Virus record (IMG/VR): IMGVR_UViG_3300020438_000133
Location: 1-34,083 of that record
DNA: 34,083 nt
Source: a virus
Strand: one strand, 5' to 3'
The notes below the pieces were generated by a model, which saw only the letters and a list, made by a program, of their open reading frames with translations, did not search any database and was not told the DNA's origin. This document shows, piece after piece, positions 1 through 8,885 of the stretch; position 1 is the first letter of the stretch; the number at the start of each line of letters is the position of its first letter. The translations under genes were made by a program, and so were the position numbers.

Positions 1-176
1 AGCCCGCCATAAGGAAGAGAATTCCAAACTGTGCTCCCATCCCCAACCTTAAAAGAACCAGCAGCTACCCCTGAACTTGCGTCAGTTTGTAACGCAAACT
101 CTCCTGAAGCTAAAACAGGATTAGCAGAATTCCATTCAGCATAAGTCCCACGACGAAATTGAATTTGCAAAGCCAT
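1..176 (-). CDS. Tail-fibre protein, N-terminal fragment
   Basis: Only the first 58 codons are inside the window; the gene runs off the left edge. The protein begins MALQIQFRRGTYAEW and continues with VLASGEFALQTD and KVGDGSTVWNSLPYGG. This is the repeated tail-fibre N-terminal pattern (xxQFRRGTxAxW...P.LaxGExgxETDT..xKiGDG...W..LPY) of many phage fibres and receptor-binding proteins, where it attaches the fibre to the tail. Its ATG comes directly after the stop of the collagen-like fibre gene, so both are probably made from one late mRNA. Receptor specificity cannot be judged without the C-terminus. Confidence 0.75.
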   Translation of the reverse strand, partial: MALQIQFRRGTYAEWNSANPVLASGEFALQTDASSGVAAGSFKVGDGSTVWNSLPYGG

Positions 177-881
177 TTAAGTAACTCCCCCAGCATCAAT
201 AGGGAAGATGCCCCCATAAGTCGAATTTGGTGCCCCACCATTCAAGAGACCATTAGACGTTCCCTGCGGACCAGGATTGCCATCTGAACCTGGAGACCCA
301 GTAGGCCCTGGAGGTCCACCAGACGGCCCAACAGGCCCGACCGGTCCTGGCGCACCAGTATTCCCAATGCTGCCTTGCGGTCCTTGATTTCCTTGCGGCC
401 CCATAGCACCTTGAATACCTTGAATGCCCTGTATCCCTTGCGGACCTTGCGGACCAATCAGATCGAAACCAACTGGCCAAGCCCCCGAAGCTTTCGGACC
501 AAAAAAGTATTTAGTCGTCAAATTCACAAAAAAATCGCCGTTAGTTCCGCTACCAGCAGCAGGGTCCGAAGCGCCCGAAAGAATAGTATTTCCCTGAACC
601 CCCTGAGGGCCAGGCGCACCATTCGGTCCTGCCGCCCCCTGAGCACCAGGACCGCCCGCAGCTCCAGCTCCAGCTAACTCCTGCCAGTAAGCAGTATTAG
701 CTGGCGTCTGCCCAGTGTTGCTCTGTCGAGCAACCCAAGAAGCCGAATTATATGAGACCACATCACCAGTAGCGTAAGCAGTACCCGACGACCAAACCCC
801 CTCATATGTTAAGCCACCAGCGAAACTAATTAAACGAGTTCCACCACCCAGCTCATTGACATACGTTGTTCCAGTCGGCAT
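177..881 (-). CDS. Collagen-like tail fibre with carbohydrate-binding module
   Basis: The 234-residue protein is built in blocks. Residues 25-69 form a CBM5/12-like chitin-binding fold (YEGVW..GTAY..GDVVSYN.ASW.A...N.GQTP....YWQELA). A collagen Gly-X-Y run covers about 71-98. A short non-collagen spacer at 99-142 (ILSGASDP...GDFFVN.TT..F.GPK) follows, then a second Gly-X-Y run at 143-208. The tail [19 protein letters not shown] is common at the ends of phage fibres. Collagen repeats should give a trimeric rod, and the CBM could touch cell-surface glycan; both are family knowledge, not shown here. Its ATG overlaps the stop of the upstream S74 gene by one base (TAATG), which suggests coupled translation. 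It is the second of three fibre genes in a row. Confidence 0.85.
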   Translation of the reverse strand: MPTGTTYVNELGGGTRLISFAGGLTYEGVWSSGTAYATGDVVSYNSASWVARQSNTGQTPANTAYWQELAGAGAAGGPGAQGAAGPNGAPGPQGVQGNTILSGASDPAAGSGTNGDFFVNLTTKYFFGPKASGAWPVGFDLIGPQGPQGIQGIQGIQGAMGPQGNQGPQGSIGNTGAPGPVGPVGPSGGPPGPTGSPGSDGNPGPQGTSNGLLNGGAPNSTYGGIFPIDAGGVT

Positions 882-1999
882 TATTCGACCTTCCCTAAAC
901 GTTCATCCAAATCTTGAACCGCTTTCACAAGCAGAGACAACATGCTCTTATCTCGATAAACAATCGGGTCCCCATGCTCATCGTAAAGAGTCGCATCAGG
1001 AGCAGCCTCATGAACTTCTTCAGCTATAAAGCCAAGCTCAGGAACCTGCGTCTCATAATCAACACCAGAATTAGTTGTAACTTCTTCATTCCAATTAAAA
1101 CGTCTTGGTCGTAAAGCTTTCAGCTTCGACCAAGCAGAAGACGCCTCAAGATCCTCAACATCTTCTTTGAAACGAATAGAAGACGATTGAATTCCTAGCT
1201 GATGCAAACCAGTGGTAGTGATCACCGCGTTAGTTCCAATAAGACTTGGCCAACCCTGCTGAGCGTGCATCGAAAGCACACCAGCAGACTGAGCAATAAT
1301 CAGATGAGGAGTATCGTTATGAACAAATCTGAAACCAGGACCGATGCCAGTGGTACCAATATAGATGGCGTCATTCCACTCTAAATAATCCTCATTCGTT
1401 GTGTAATCGTTGCCCATATAGATTTTGGCCGAATCAAGCCGAGATTCAACTCGCAACGAACCAGAAATATCTGCGTTCCCACGAACATTCAAAGACTGCG
1501 TATTTATGCGAGTTCCCGAACCCAGCTCATACTGCCCAGCACCAGTGCCTTCAGTACGCCAAGTATTCGTATCGTCGTCGTAGGCAGTCCACCCAATAAT
1601 GTCCCCATCCACATAGATCGACCCTGAATTGACAATCCTATATTCGGCCCGAGCACTTCGATCTGAGCCAGCTACGCCGCCATGACTGTTCGTATTGTAA
1701 ACGCTTCTTTGGCTAGGAGCAGGAGGGAAAGTGCTCGGTGTGGCCGTCTTAAACCCAACTTTTTCGTGTGCTGAAGTTTTGTCAACAAACAAAACATCGG
1801 TACTTACAGTAAAGTTACCGCCAACATTCAAAGCACCAGTAACAGTGCCTCCAGCGAGCTGCAAAACACCTGGATAAGTTGCTTCCTGACCCGCGACACC
1901 CTCCAACCAGCTCTTCGTGTAGCTCCAATTCTGATTAAATTCATTAGCAATAATTGCGTCGCCCGCTGTAACGCTATTTGGATTTGCAAAAGTAACCAT
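881..1999 (-). CDS. Tail fibre/spike with C-terminal S74 intramolecular chaperone
   Basis: This 372-residue fibre ends in a peptidase S74 (endosialidase-type) chaperone domain from about residue 271. The autocleavage motif is SSIRFK, with Ser273 and Lys278 in the expected S-x4-K spacing. Downstream are the conserved LRPRRFNW (297-304) and LGFIAEEV (322-329) elements and a short C-terminal heptad helix. In this family the domain trimerises the fibre and then cuts itself off, leaving the mature fibre at about residue 272. The N-terminal half ([14 protein letters not shown]...) is Gly/Ser/Thr-rich and looks like a beta-structured shaft. It sits directly after the stabilisation-protein gene, as expected for a tail appendage, and is coupled to the collagen-like fibre gene. 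Confidence 0.87.
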   Translation of the reverse strand: MVTFANPNSVTAGDAIIANEFNQNWSYTKSWLEGVAGQEATYPGVLQLAGGTVTGALNVGGNFTVSTDVLFVDKTSAHEKVGFKTATPSTFPPAPSQRSVYNTNSHGGVAGSDRSARAEYRIVNSGSIYVDGDIIGWTAYDDDTNTWRTEGTGAGQYELGSGTRINTQSLNVRGNADISGSLRVESRLDSAKIYMGNDYTTNEDYLEWNDAIYIGTTGIGPGFRFVHNDTPHLIIAQSAGVLSMHAQQGWPSLIGTNAVITTTGLHQLGIQSSSIRFKEDVEDLEASSAWSKLKALRPRRFNWNEEVTTNSGVDYETQVPELGFIAEEVHEAAPDATLYDEHGDPIVYRDKSMLSLLVKAVQDLDERLGKVE

Positions 2000-2002
2000 T
2001 TG

Positions 2003-3601
2003 TTATCTCAGTCTCCTCGGCAAATAAGTAAACGCCATAGCATTTATCTCCCATGCGTCATTGCTAGTTGGGCCTTCAATCTCTATAGAGATAGCTTTTG
2101 CTGTCCCAAGTGTCGGCAAACGCTGAATTTGAGTCACGTTTTGGGCCGCTTCAGCAGCCCACAACGAAGTATTCCAAATCCCTGTCCCACCAACAGGAAC
2201 AACATTAGGAGGCGTGCCTGTTTGGCCAGAAGCCCAAGTCGCCGAAGTTTCAGTCGTCACAACACCAAACGGCATCTGCTTTGTCCAGTTCGCCCGATCA
2301 TAATCTGTATAAAGATTCGCCGTTAAAGCAACAGTGCTATCCGAACTCGTAATCATTCTCGGTTTGCCCCAACGTTTACGAACAATCGGGTTTTTCCCTG
2401 TCAACCAAGTGGACGAGTACGAAGAAGCAATATGAGTTGCCGCCGCTGGATCATATAAATCCGATTCCCGATCTTGCTCAAGCAAAACCACTCGGCCAGT
2501 GTTAGCTGTAGCTTCGGTTGCACCCATCAAAGTATGCAAAGCATTAGGTGGCATAAACGTCAACAAGACGCTCACATCAATATCGGTCATCGTCCAAGCG
2601 CCACCCTGCCCCAACGATGGATCATAAATTAATGTACGGCGACTAGGAGTACCCGCAGAATCAGACCAATCGACCGAAACATAAAGACGGTTGTTGAACC
2701 ATGCCAGTTGAGGAGGCGTCAAGAATTGAAGCCGACCATCATCAATAGCTGGCTGCAACTTCTCGAAAATCCAAATGAACTGCGAACCATCATAAAGCCA
2801 CACGCCTTGACGGTCATGCCAAAAGTACACTCCATAAGGGGTAGAAGTTGGAGAAGATTTCGATACTGAACCAGCATCTTGAGTTAACGAAACGAGTTGG
2901 AACGACTCAGTTCCAAAACCATATAGCGCATGAACAGAGTTCGTTTTAAAAATCAGAAGCCGATCACCAAAAGGAACCAAAGCAGATATTTCATCGCCTC
3001 GCTCCCCAACATTGACATCGACATAATCGGTCGAAGTCCACTTTTCAGGCTCATTCGCGTTACTCCAACGTACTCGGTTCCTTAAATAGCTTCCCCCCTC
3101 ATACGTCAACCCCGCCCAAGCAAAATTTGCGTGAAAAGTTGAGTACTGACAAATAGGAAAATTCCCAGCAGACCCATCCATATTCTGAGAAAGATTCGTT
3201 CCTGTTGTCCCATCATAAGAAAACGAAGAAGCGGTACCCGAAACGCCATAAAACTTGTTGTTCATCGTCATGCCATACAGCCGGTCATTGTTACCAACCG
3301 AAACACCAGCAATCTGAGCAAAATCTGTGGTTTGCGACTGCACAACAGTCGTCCCATGACTAGCAATAACTCTCGTCGGGTTACTATCAGGCGTGAACGA
3401 ACAAAGCCCTGTAACGTTTTGGATCAAAGCAGTCGTATTGCGATGCTTGACACCTCGACGCATCTTAATGCCGCCTCTAGGATCAACATCAACATTAAGC
3501 ATCGAAGGCGATTCATTATCGGCAAGATTGAACTGATCAGAACGCAAGTTCAAACCACCAGAAAAATCTTGCAATGTTTGTAGCTGAAAATCTCTAGGCA
3601 T
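2003..3601 (-). CDS. Packaged-DNA stabilisation/tail hub protein
   Basis: A 532-residue, beta-rich protein. The N-terminus carries DFSGGLNLRSDQFNLADNE, followed by NVDVDPRGGIKMRRG. This 'GGL..R.....L.D.E...L.NV..D..G....R.G' signature marks P22 gp10-like stabilisation and tail-hub proteins that plug the portal after packaging. Repeated W- and G-rich strands through the middle (GVYFWHDRQGVWLYDGS, ALVPFGDRLLIFKTNSVHALYG) suggest a beta-propeller-like body. It lies between the head-tail adaptor and the S74 fibre, the usual order in short-tailed phages. The start is supported by a GGGAG six bases upstream of the ATG. I am confident of a portal-proximal tail role and less sure of the exact P22 equivalent. 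Confidence 0.75.
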   Translation of the reverse strand: MPRDFQLQTLQDFSGGLNLRSDQFNLADNESPSMLNVDVDPRGGIKMRRGVKHRNTTALIQNVTGLCSFTPDSNPTRVIASHGTTVVQSQTTDFAQIAGVSVGNNDRLYGMTMNNKFYGVSGTASSFSYDGTTGTNLSQNMDGSAGNFPICQYSTFHANFAWAGLTYEGGSYLRNRVRWSNANEPEKWTSTDYVDVNVGERGDEISALVPFGDRLLIFKTNSVHALYGFGTESFQLVSLTQDAGSVSKSSPTSTPYGVYFWHDRQGVWLYDGSQFIWIFEKLQPAIDDGRLQFLTPPQLAWFNNRLYVSVDWSDSAGTPSRRTLIYDPSLGQGGAWTMTDIDVSVLLTFMPPNALHTLMGATEATANTGRVVLLEQDRESDLYDPAAATHIASSYSSTWLTGKNPIVRKRWGKPRMITSSDSTVALTANLYTDYDRANWTKQMPFGVVTTETSATWASGQTGTPPNVVPVGGTGIWNTSLWAAEAAQNVTQIQRLPTLGTAKAISIEIEGPTSNDAWEINAMAFTYLPRRLR

Positions 3602-3604
3602 CAG

Positions 3605-4300
3605 CTACTCCCACGCATACCGAAGTCGATTCGGCATCCACATGTTGTTGTTCAAACGATTCTGATTCAAAGTCAACGGTTGCGGAGCTGGCGTATCAAG
3701 ATGACGAGCACGCAAGGTATCAAGCTCAGCATTGAAAATGCTAAAGTACTGAGCTGCCATAGTCGGGTCTTCTTGCTGCTCATACGCCCTCGCAATACCA
3801 TAAGTGGCTATAACAATGTGGAACGGCTCAGGAAAATCTGAAGGCGAAACATTGTCGCCAGTCCCAGCCCCAAACGCCGTAGGGTTTTTGAAACCCCGAA
3901 CATAAATCTTTTCCGCTGCGCTTGGAGTGGGATAAAGCCGAACCGTGTCGGCCCAAAAACTCCACCAAGCAGGCTCACCACTACTCGAAGTGTTCTGCGG
4001 CCACGCCGCATCACCCTCATCGCGGCCAATGTACTGCACTATTCGAGAAGAGCTGCGCAGCGCAGCAACTTCTCTCAACCCAAGAGTTTCATCAGCACCA
4101 ACAACAGCAAGCGTGTAATCCGATGTGCCACCAACAGTGTCGAAATCTATAGCAACCTCATACCAAGGCCATCTTTTTTCGCTATAAACAACTTGGTCAT
4201 AGCCTTCGCCAAGAAACCTATTCAAAACATCATTAGAAATATCGGAGCTATCAATCTCGACCACAGATCGGATGTATGCCCTCATCGAGGAAATGTCCAT
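3605..4300 (-). CDS. Head-to-tail adaptor (connector) protein
   Basis: 231 residues. The N-terminal helix (MRAYIRSVVEIDSSDISNDVLNRFLGEGYDQVVYSEKRWPW) matches the pattern of gp4/gp6-like adaptors, which form a ring under the portal: a short helix, an 'L..LN.G...V....RWPW' segment, then a beta-domain. Later segments (YTLAVVGADETLGLREVAAL, WWSFWADTVRLYPTPSAAEKIYVRG, FPEPFHIVIATYGIARAYEQQEDPTMAAQYF) fit the same fold and its C-terminal helix. The position between capsid and stabilisation genes supports the call. AGGAG lies six bases upstream of the ATG. The four-base gap to the next gene suggests coupling. Confidence 0.75.
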   Translation of the reverse strand: MDISSMRAYIRSVVEIDSSDISNDVLNRFLGEGYDQVVYSEKRWPWYEVAIDFDTVGGTSDYTLAVVGADETLGLREVAALRSSSRIVQYIGRDEGDAAWPQNTSSSGEPAWWSFWADTVRLYPTPSAAEKIYVRGFKNPTAFGAGTGDNVSPSDFPEPFHIVIATYGIARAYEQQEDPTMAAQYFSIFNAELDTLRARHLDTPAPQPLTLNQNRLNNNMWMPNRLRYAWE

Positions 4301-4308
4301 TGACGCTC

Positions 4309-4545
4309 CTAATCAGTGTGGAAAAAACACCTGTTCGTATCGCCCACAGGTGGGGCTTTACACGGCTCGCCAGCTTTAGTTTTGCTGGCACATTGACCAT
4401 CGGGAGTCCACGACCCCGAATAGTCAGGCAATGCCGTAACCGAATTTTCACCTACTATCCCATGCGGCCTTAAAGCCGTAGCAGAATCATTTAAGGGTTG
4501 CCCCGAAGGTTGCGCTCTGGGACTCCAGTTCTGGTGGGTTTCCAT
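4309..4545 (-). CDS. Small Cys/His (HGG-type) metal-binding protein
   Basis: 78 residues. The last 27 form a compact putative zinc site, C52ASKTKAGEPC62...RC73FFH76. This matches the 'CxAxTKxGxPCK.......RCxxH' pattern of small phage proteins often called HGG-motif or DUF5763-like; here the usual final HGG reads HTD. The first 50 residues are polar and probably disordered. Function in the family is unknown. The gene lies between capsid and adaptor genes, downstream of a transcription attenuator, so it should be made at lower level than capsid. AGGAG is seven bases upstream of the ATG. Confidence 0.7.
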   Translation of the reverse strand: METHQNWSPRAQPSGQPLNDSATALRPHGIVGENSVTALPDYSGSWTPDGQCASKTKAGEPCKAPPVGDTNRCFFHTD

Positions 4546-4554
4546 TCAGCTCCT

Positions 4555-4593
4555 AAAAAATGCAGGCGAGGGACGGCCCGAAAGCCGCCCCTC
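4555..4593 (-). terminator. Terminator/attenuator after the capsid gene
   Basis: On the minus strand a ten-pair stem (GAGGGGCGGC with GCCGTCCCTC, one G-U pair) closes a TTTCGG loop and is followed, after six bases, by TTTTTT. It starts shortly after the capsid stop codon and ends just before the ribosome site of the next gene. Partial termination here would give more capsid mRNA than adaptor or tail mRNA, a common arrangement in phages. Confidence 0.7.
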
Positions 4594-4608
4594 ACAATGC
4601 TTCCACTA

Positions 4609-5586
4609 TCAAGTAATGCCGAGCATTACTCCTTGTCGGTTTCTAGCGGTACATGTCAATTCGCCGTAGCAAAGTATCTGCGAGTACACACTGTCAAGAG
4701 TGTGAGGACGAACGAACGGTGTAGCTTTGAACCACGTATCTGAATGGGCTACGAGCTGAAGGTACTTGGTGTTCAGGAAGTACATTCTGTCGGTATGAAC
4801 AGGGTCAAAGTGATTTGTATCACTTAGCACACCATCAAATGTGACTGGGCAGCCCTTGAACATTAAGTTCTGGAATCCGCCGCTCGCCATATCGGTATCG
4901 GTGTACCGAACCTGGTTGGTCAGAAGACCTTCATAAGTCTCATAGTTTTTTTGAGAGGTAATGATTATGGTTGGCTGATCGTTACCGACCGAGCAATCAT
5001 TGTACATTGCGCTCATTTTTGCGAGAGTCAACGCACCGATGCTGGCGGTTTCTTGAGCTGCCCAGAATGCGTTACCTGTCACTGATGGATCAATGCCGCC
5101 AAGAGTGTTAGCGGTCAGTACTGAACCGTTAACGATCTTTTCCAGACCGAGCCAGTCTTTGCCACCATTGCCAGCGCCAGTTTTGTAAAGCATGGCATTC
5201 ATGTTGTCAGTTATGGTCTGTTGGGTCTGCCAAATTTTGCCTTCAAGAAGATCAATAATTTGTGCTTCACCATTATTTTTGCCCTCTTCAATACCAGAGA
5301 TCGTTACCGTCGCCGCATATTGTTTCCAAGCATACTCAGCAGCAGAAATGCCTGCTGATGGAGTCACATTGAGAGTATCAGTACCCGAATATGAGCCAGC
5401 AGAAGGGTTTCCTGCATACATGATCGGTGTAATAATTTTCGCTCCGCCACTTACGCGACGAATAGTTTGCCCATTCGTAAGCGCATAGAAAAGGGGACGA
5501 GCCTTGAAAATGTTGTCCTGTAATTTTGGGATATAGTTATTGAGCGTTGTGCTCAGAATCTGATCGAAGTTAGTATTGCCAGCCAT
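4609..5586 (-). CDS. Major capsid protein (HK97 fold)
   Basis: 325 residues with the general pattern of HK97-fold capsid proteins of phages that use a separate scaffold. An N-terminal helix (FDQILSTTLNNYIPKLQDNI) is followed by an E-loop-like region (GGAKIITPIMYAGNPSAGSYSG), then a central 'WKQYAATVTISGIEEGKNNGEAQIIDLLEGKI' spine-helix section. The A-domain reads TIIITSQKNYETYEGLL, FKGCPVTFDGVL and MYFLNTKYLQL. The C-terminal strands are YSQILCYGELTCTARNRQGVM. It lies directly after scaffold and before a terminator, which is typical of the most highly expressed late gene. A strong TTAGGAGGCC ribosome site precedes the ATG. No protease gene is visible, so the N-terminus is probably not removed. 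Confidence 0.9.
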   Translation of the reverse strand: MAGNTNFDQILSTTLNNYIPKLQDNIFKARPLFYALTNGQTIRRVSGGAKIITPIMYAGNPSAGSYSGTDTLNVTPSAGISAAEYAWKQYAATVTISGIEEGKNNGEAQIIDLLEGKIWQTQQTITDNMNAMLYKTGAGNGGKDWLGLEKIVNGSVLTANTLGGIDPSVTGNAFWAAQETASIGALTLAKMSAMYNDCSVGNDQPTIIITSQKNYETYEGLLTNQVRYTDTDMASGGFQNLMFKGCPVTFDGVLSDTNHFDPVHTDRMYFLNTKYLQLVAHSDTWFKATPFVRPHTLDSVYSQILCYGELTCTARNRQGVMLGIT

Positions 5587-5600
5587 TTACGGCCTCCTAA

Positions 5601-6362
5601 TTAGTTTGCGTGCTGTTTGAGTGCCATCGCAAAAGCTTCTCGAATACTCGAAGGAGTACCTTCTGAAGCAGGAACCGCTGAAGGTTGCTTTGAACCACCT
5701 GACTCAACCATCGACGCGTCTCGTTTTTTCTCAAAAACCTCAAGCTCAGATTTCAATTTCTGAGCCTCACCAGCAACATCTGAATAACGCATATGCGTCA
5801 ACGCTGCTTCAAGATTTCCGATTCCATGTTTGACGGCGTGGCTGAAAAGCTCAGACTTGTCAAAGTCCCCATATTGTCCCTGCAAAGAAACGACTTGCTT
5901 TTCAATAGCTTGCTGACGAGAATCACGATCCTGCTGCTCTAAACGAGCTTCAAGCTGCGCTATTCGCCTCGAAGTTGGATCCTCAGGATCGGCATCAATG
6001 TCATCTGAATAAAAATCTTCAGAAGAACTTTCTGCTGACCGTCTCGGGCTGCCCAAATCGACTTCGAATGTGCGAGCTAAACTTTGGATAGTAGCTGAGG
6101 GATCGTTTTCCAAAGCGGTAACAATCGACTCAGCTTGCGATAATCGTCTGCGTTCATCGGCTAACTCTTGCGTCTTTCTGGTGTAATCAGATTGACGCTG
6201 ATAGCCATCACGAAGCTCATCTAGGCTGACCTGCTGCTCAGATCCATCTACTTTGATGGAATAAAGATCACCAGGTTCCGAGGTCGCTTCCTCAACAGCC
6301 GCTTCAGGAGTATCCATAGCAATGGGTTCTTCTGCGACTTGTTCAATTTCTTCTTCAGGCAC
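5601..6362 (-). CDS. Capsid scaffolding protein
   Basis: 253 residues, very acidic and Glu/Gln-rich, as expected for a scaffold that guides capsid assembly and then leaves the head. A conserved block reads YSIKVDGSEQQVSLDELRDG, followed by YQRQSDYTRKTQELADERR. This 'KVDG.E..V.LDEL..GY....DYT.KTQ.L' signature is typical of phage scaffolds placed before capsid genes. Residues about 60-100 and 130-160 are predicted coiled coil. A basic C-terminal helix (SSIREAFAMALKQHAN) is the usual capsid-binding end. Translation starts at GTG with AGGAGGG four bases upstream. It sits between portal and capsid genes. Confidence 0.85.
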   Translation of the reverse strand: MPEEEIEQVAEEPIAMDTPEAAVEEATSEPGDLYSIKVDGSEQQVSLDELRDGYQRQSDYTRKTQELADERRRLSQAESIVTALENDPSATIQSLARTFEVDLGSPRRSAESSSEDFYSDDIDADPEDPTSRRIAQLEARLEQQDRDSRQQAIEKQVVSLQGQYGDFDKSELFSHAVKHGIGNLEAALTHMRYSDVAGEAQKLKSELEVFEKKRDASMVESGGSKQPSAVPASEGTPSSIREAFAMALKQHAN

Positions 6363-6425
6363 TAAGCCCTCCTATATAAGAGTCCAAAAAGGTTGCTCAC
6401 TAGGAAGATCAAGGTGTCCCACTAA

Positions 6426-8294
6426 TCAAGACGAAGGCAGAGTTACACCCATCTGGTTCTGCAACTGCGCCAACAAACCAGGAGGTACACCGCCCAAAGC
6501 TTGATTGGCCCCCGCCTGCGGCTCTAACCCTTCAGCGGCTGCGGGATCCATCGAAGGCATACCCTGTTCTGTGCCGCTGGCGTCGGGAGCAGGCGGAGGC
6601 TCCATCAAAAATTTCTCAGGATCAGTAATGTTGAAACCTGCCTGAAGAACGTAACGAGCAATCGCAGTAGGGTCAATAACCTGTCCGATCAAAGGCGCAA
6701 CAGCATTCAACAAAGAAATAGCTTGCTGACGGCGCATCGTGTCATTGAACGGCTGAGTCGAACCCGCCTCAACCGTAAAGTCGTACTCGCCAGTTATGTC
6801 TTCTCGGCTATAAGGGATCCAAAGATTCTCCCCATCAGGTTTAGTCATCCTGGCCATAGCTTCGCCAGTCATAAACTGCTGCATCAGTTGCACTACGCGA
6901 CGAGCAACATTAGAAATACCAATTTCAATAATCGCAAGTTTGTCCGCCGCACGCGCATTCTGCGCATCAGCAATGATGCTGGCCTCAGTCGCCGTACGTC
7001 GAGTCTCAGGAAGTGAGCCTCGACTATATTCAGAAACACCAGAAACCTGATTTATGTCAGAAGTAATAATATCCGAGTACGAATAAATCTCAGGAGAAAC
7101 AGGAACCTGCGGCATCGGAACGACAACATCTTGAAGAGCACGATTCTCATCGACAACAGGAATCATTCTCCCATCATCCTCAGACTCTAAAGCTTCCCGA
7201 CCAGCCTGATCAAAAGAACGCTCATGGTAAAGATACTTACGAGCGTAACGCTTCCTATCGTTCATTAGCTGAGTACGAGTCTTGTCTAGTTCCATCTGCA
7301 AAGGAGCAATAGCTTCCAAATCGCCGATTGGATAGAACTGGTCGCTCACATCATAATTTCGGAGCATAACAAACGGTGCTCTGCCATAAGGCATAGCTAC
7401 CGGCTCAACCAAATAGCCGTCACCATTCTCAGCGAAAACAGCCATAGTGTTCGACGCCAGATCGTACCATTCCCAAATAGTGCAGAGTTCCTCTTCACCC
7501 CTGTACTCATCGGCTTCTTGCCTTTGAGGAGGCCCATCGGAATACATGGCGCTAGAAGAATCAGAACCCACCGATTTACGAGCTGAAGGACGATAACGCT
7601 TATCGTCGTGAACATCTTTACAAGACCTAATGATTCTTTGCGCCACCCAAGAAGCGTCATCAAGACACGTCGCTTCAGGATCAACAAACATGTCGAAAGG
7701 TGAAACTCTCTCAACAAACGGCTGATCCTCAACAACACTCATTTCGGTGCGAGGTAACGCCGCTATAATGTCCTCATCAGAAGGCAAATCGCCTGCCAGC
7801 TCAGGGCTTTCCATAGCGAAAGCGTCAGCTTCCATCATCTGCCGCTCAGCCATATCGTTAAGCTGCTGCTCGTTCAGATCAGTTTCAGTTTCCTTAAACT
7901 TCCAACCAACCTTCACCCACCCATGACCAACAATCAAAAAATCTTTGACAGCACGGCGGAACGGTGAACGAAAATCGTGATGACGCCACAAATAGTTTAC
8001 AACAGCCTCAACATAGGCTGCGCGGTCTTCATTCTCTGGTTTATTAGCCCTAACGACAACCTTCGGATGGTTCACTGCAACAGATGGCGCTATAACGTTT
8101 ATTGTCGAAAAACTTAAATTAACTGCAATCAGATCTGTTCGGCCAACAGTGCTCGAAGGCCAATGCTTGCCCCGATACAGGTCAATCATTCGCCGCCAAG
8201 TCTGGTCATAGCCTTGGTCTGATCTCCAGCGACGCGCAGACTGAAGCTTTTGCCGGTTCTGCCCTAAACGATCTGCCCTGGAAATACGAGCCAT
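6426..8294 (-). CDS. Portal protein
   Basis: 622 residues, the right size for portals of short-tailed phages. The N-terminal region (QGYDQTWRRMIDLYRGKHW, then NLSFSTINVIAPSVAVNHPKVVV) and the following wing helices are typical. The central part has PFDMFVDPEATCLDDASWVAQR, VMLRNYDVSDQFYPIGDLEAIAPLQ and the stem-helix segment DKTRTQLMNDRKRYARKYLY. Downstream is the crown-region signature DINQVSGVSEYSRG...TRRTATEASIIADAQNARAADKL. Portals form the dodecameric DNA gate and packaging-motor dock. The C-terminal 90 residues are Pro/Ala/Gln-rich and probably disordered. It follows terminase and precedes scaffold, the standard order. Confidence 0.9.
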   Translation of the reverse strand: MARISRADRLGQNRQKLQSARRWRSDQGYDQTWRRMIDLYRGKHWPSSTVGRTDLIAVNLSFSTINVIAPSVAVNHPKVVVRANKPENEDRAAYVEAVVNYLWRHHDFRSPFRRAVKDFLIVGHGWVKVGWKFKETETDLNEQQLNDMAERQMMEADAFAMESPELAGDLPSDEDIIAALPRTEMSVVEDQPFVERVSPFDMFVDPEATCLDDASWVAQRIIRSCKDVHDDKRYRPSARKSVGSDSSSAMYSDGPPQRQEADEYRGEEELCTIWEWYDLASNTMAVFAENGDGYLVEPVAMPYGRAPFVMLRNYDVSDQFYPIGDLEAIAPLQMELDKTRTQLMNDRKRYARKYLYHERSFDQAGREALESEDDGRMIPVVDENRALQDVVVPMPQVPVSPEIYSYSDIITSDINQVSGVSEYSRGSLPETRRTATEASIIADAQNARAADKLAIIEIGISNVARRVVQLMQQFMTGEAMARMTKPDGENLWIPYSREDITGEYDFTVEAGSTQPFNDTMRRQQAISLLNAVAPLIGQVIDPTAIARYVLQAGFNITDPEKFLMEPPPAPDASGTEQGMPSMDPAAAEGLEPQAGANQALGGVPPGLLAQLQNQMGVTLPSS

Positions 8295-8298
8295 GAAT

Positions 8299-8571
8299 TC
8301 ACCAAGTAGCCTTCTCTGAAAGTTTTTCTATGTTTCGGCCACCAGCAGACGCCTCAGCGAAACTCTTCGCCTCACGTTCACGCTTCGAAAGTGTCTTCTC
8401 ATCGTCAGGAAGAATCGACCTCAAACCTTGACCGTTATTAACCGAAACAGACTTCAAACGTTTTCTACGTTCGAAAAGTTCTTGCAACTCCAAAAGAGGC
8501 ACCGCACCACGTCTTTCTAAGACGTAGGCGGTGAACTCTTCGAAAGTAACATCATCAGACATAACCGCCAC
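8299..8571 (-). CDS. Small hypothetical protein upstream of portal
   Basis: 90 residues with no family I recognise. The N-terminus is acidic (SDDVTFEEFTAYVLERRG) and predicted helical; the rest is basic and charged, with EKTLSKREREAKSFAEAS near the end. It may form a helical bundle. It lies between terminase and portal in the late operon with only four bases to portal. The first possible start is GTG overlapping the upstream stop (TAGTG), with an alternative ATG three codons later. Translation is therefore probably coupled to the gene before it. A packaging or head-assembly role is only guilt by location. Confidence 0.6.
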   Translation of the reverse strand: MAVMSDDVTFEEFTAYVLERRGAVPLLELQELFERRKRLKSVSVNNGQGLRSILPDDEKTLSKREREAKSFAEASAGGRNIEKLSEKATW

Positions 8572-8861
8572 TATGGGTTGTTACCTCTAAGATTCGGTTG
8601 AGGGTCAACATTAGGTTCAATAGCGCCAGTCTGCCCATACTGCTGACGAGGAGTTTGGCGAGCAGAAATCTCACCATACCCACCAGTCATGTTGCCATAC
8701 TTAGGCGAATCGTGACGAACAGTAGCTTTCTGCGAACCGCCTGGAGGACCATCCCCAGGGTTAGCAATAACAGAAGAACCCCGAACCATCACATCGTTCT
8801 TGCCCTGGTTTGCGCCATCAACAGACCTAGAAGCTGATGTGTGCGCTACGTTACGTGCCAT
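8571..8861 (-). CDS. Small Gly/Pro/Asn-rich disordered protein
   Basis: 96 residues from the ATG (MARNVAHTSASRS), which has GGAG six bases upstream. An in-frame TTG four codons earlier is overlapped by this ribosome site and is less likely. The composition (Gly, Pro, Asn, Gln, Ser and scattered Arg/Lys, with hardly any hydrophobic stretch) indicates a disordered protein. Such proteins often sit between terminase and portal genes in short-tailed phages, but I cannot name a family. Its stop overlaps the next gene's start by one base. Confidence 0.6.
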   Translation of the reverse strand: MARNVAHTSASRSVDGANQGKNDVMVRGSSVIANPGDGPPGGSQKATVRHDSPKYGNMTGGYGEISARQTPRQQYGQTGAIEPNVDPQPNLRGNNP

Positions 8862-8885
8862 ATTTTTCTCCAAAATAGAAGATCT

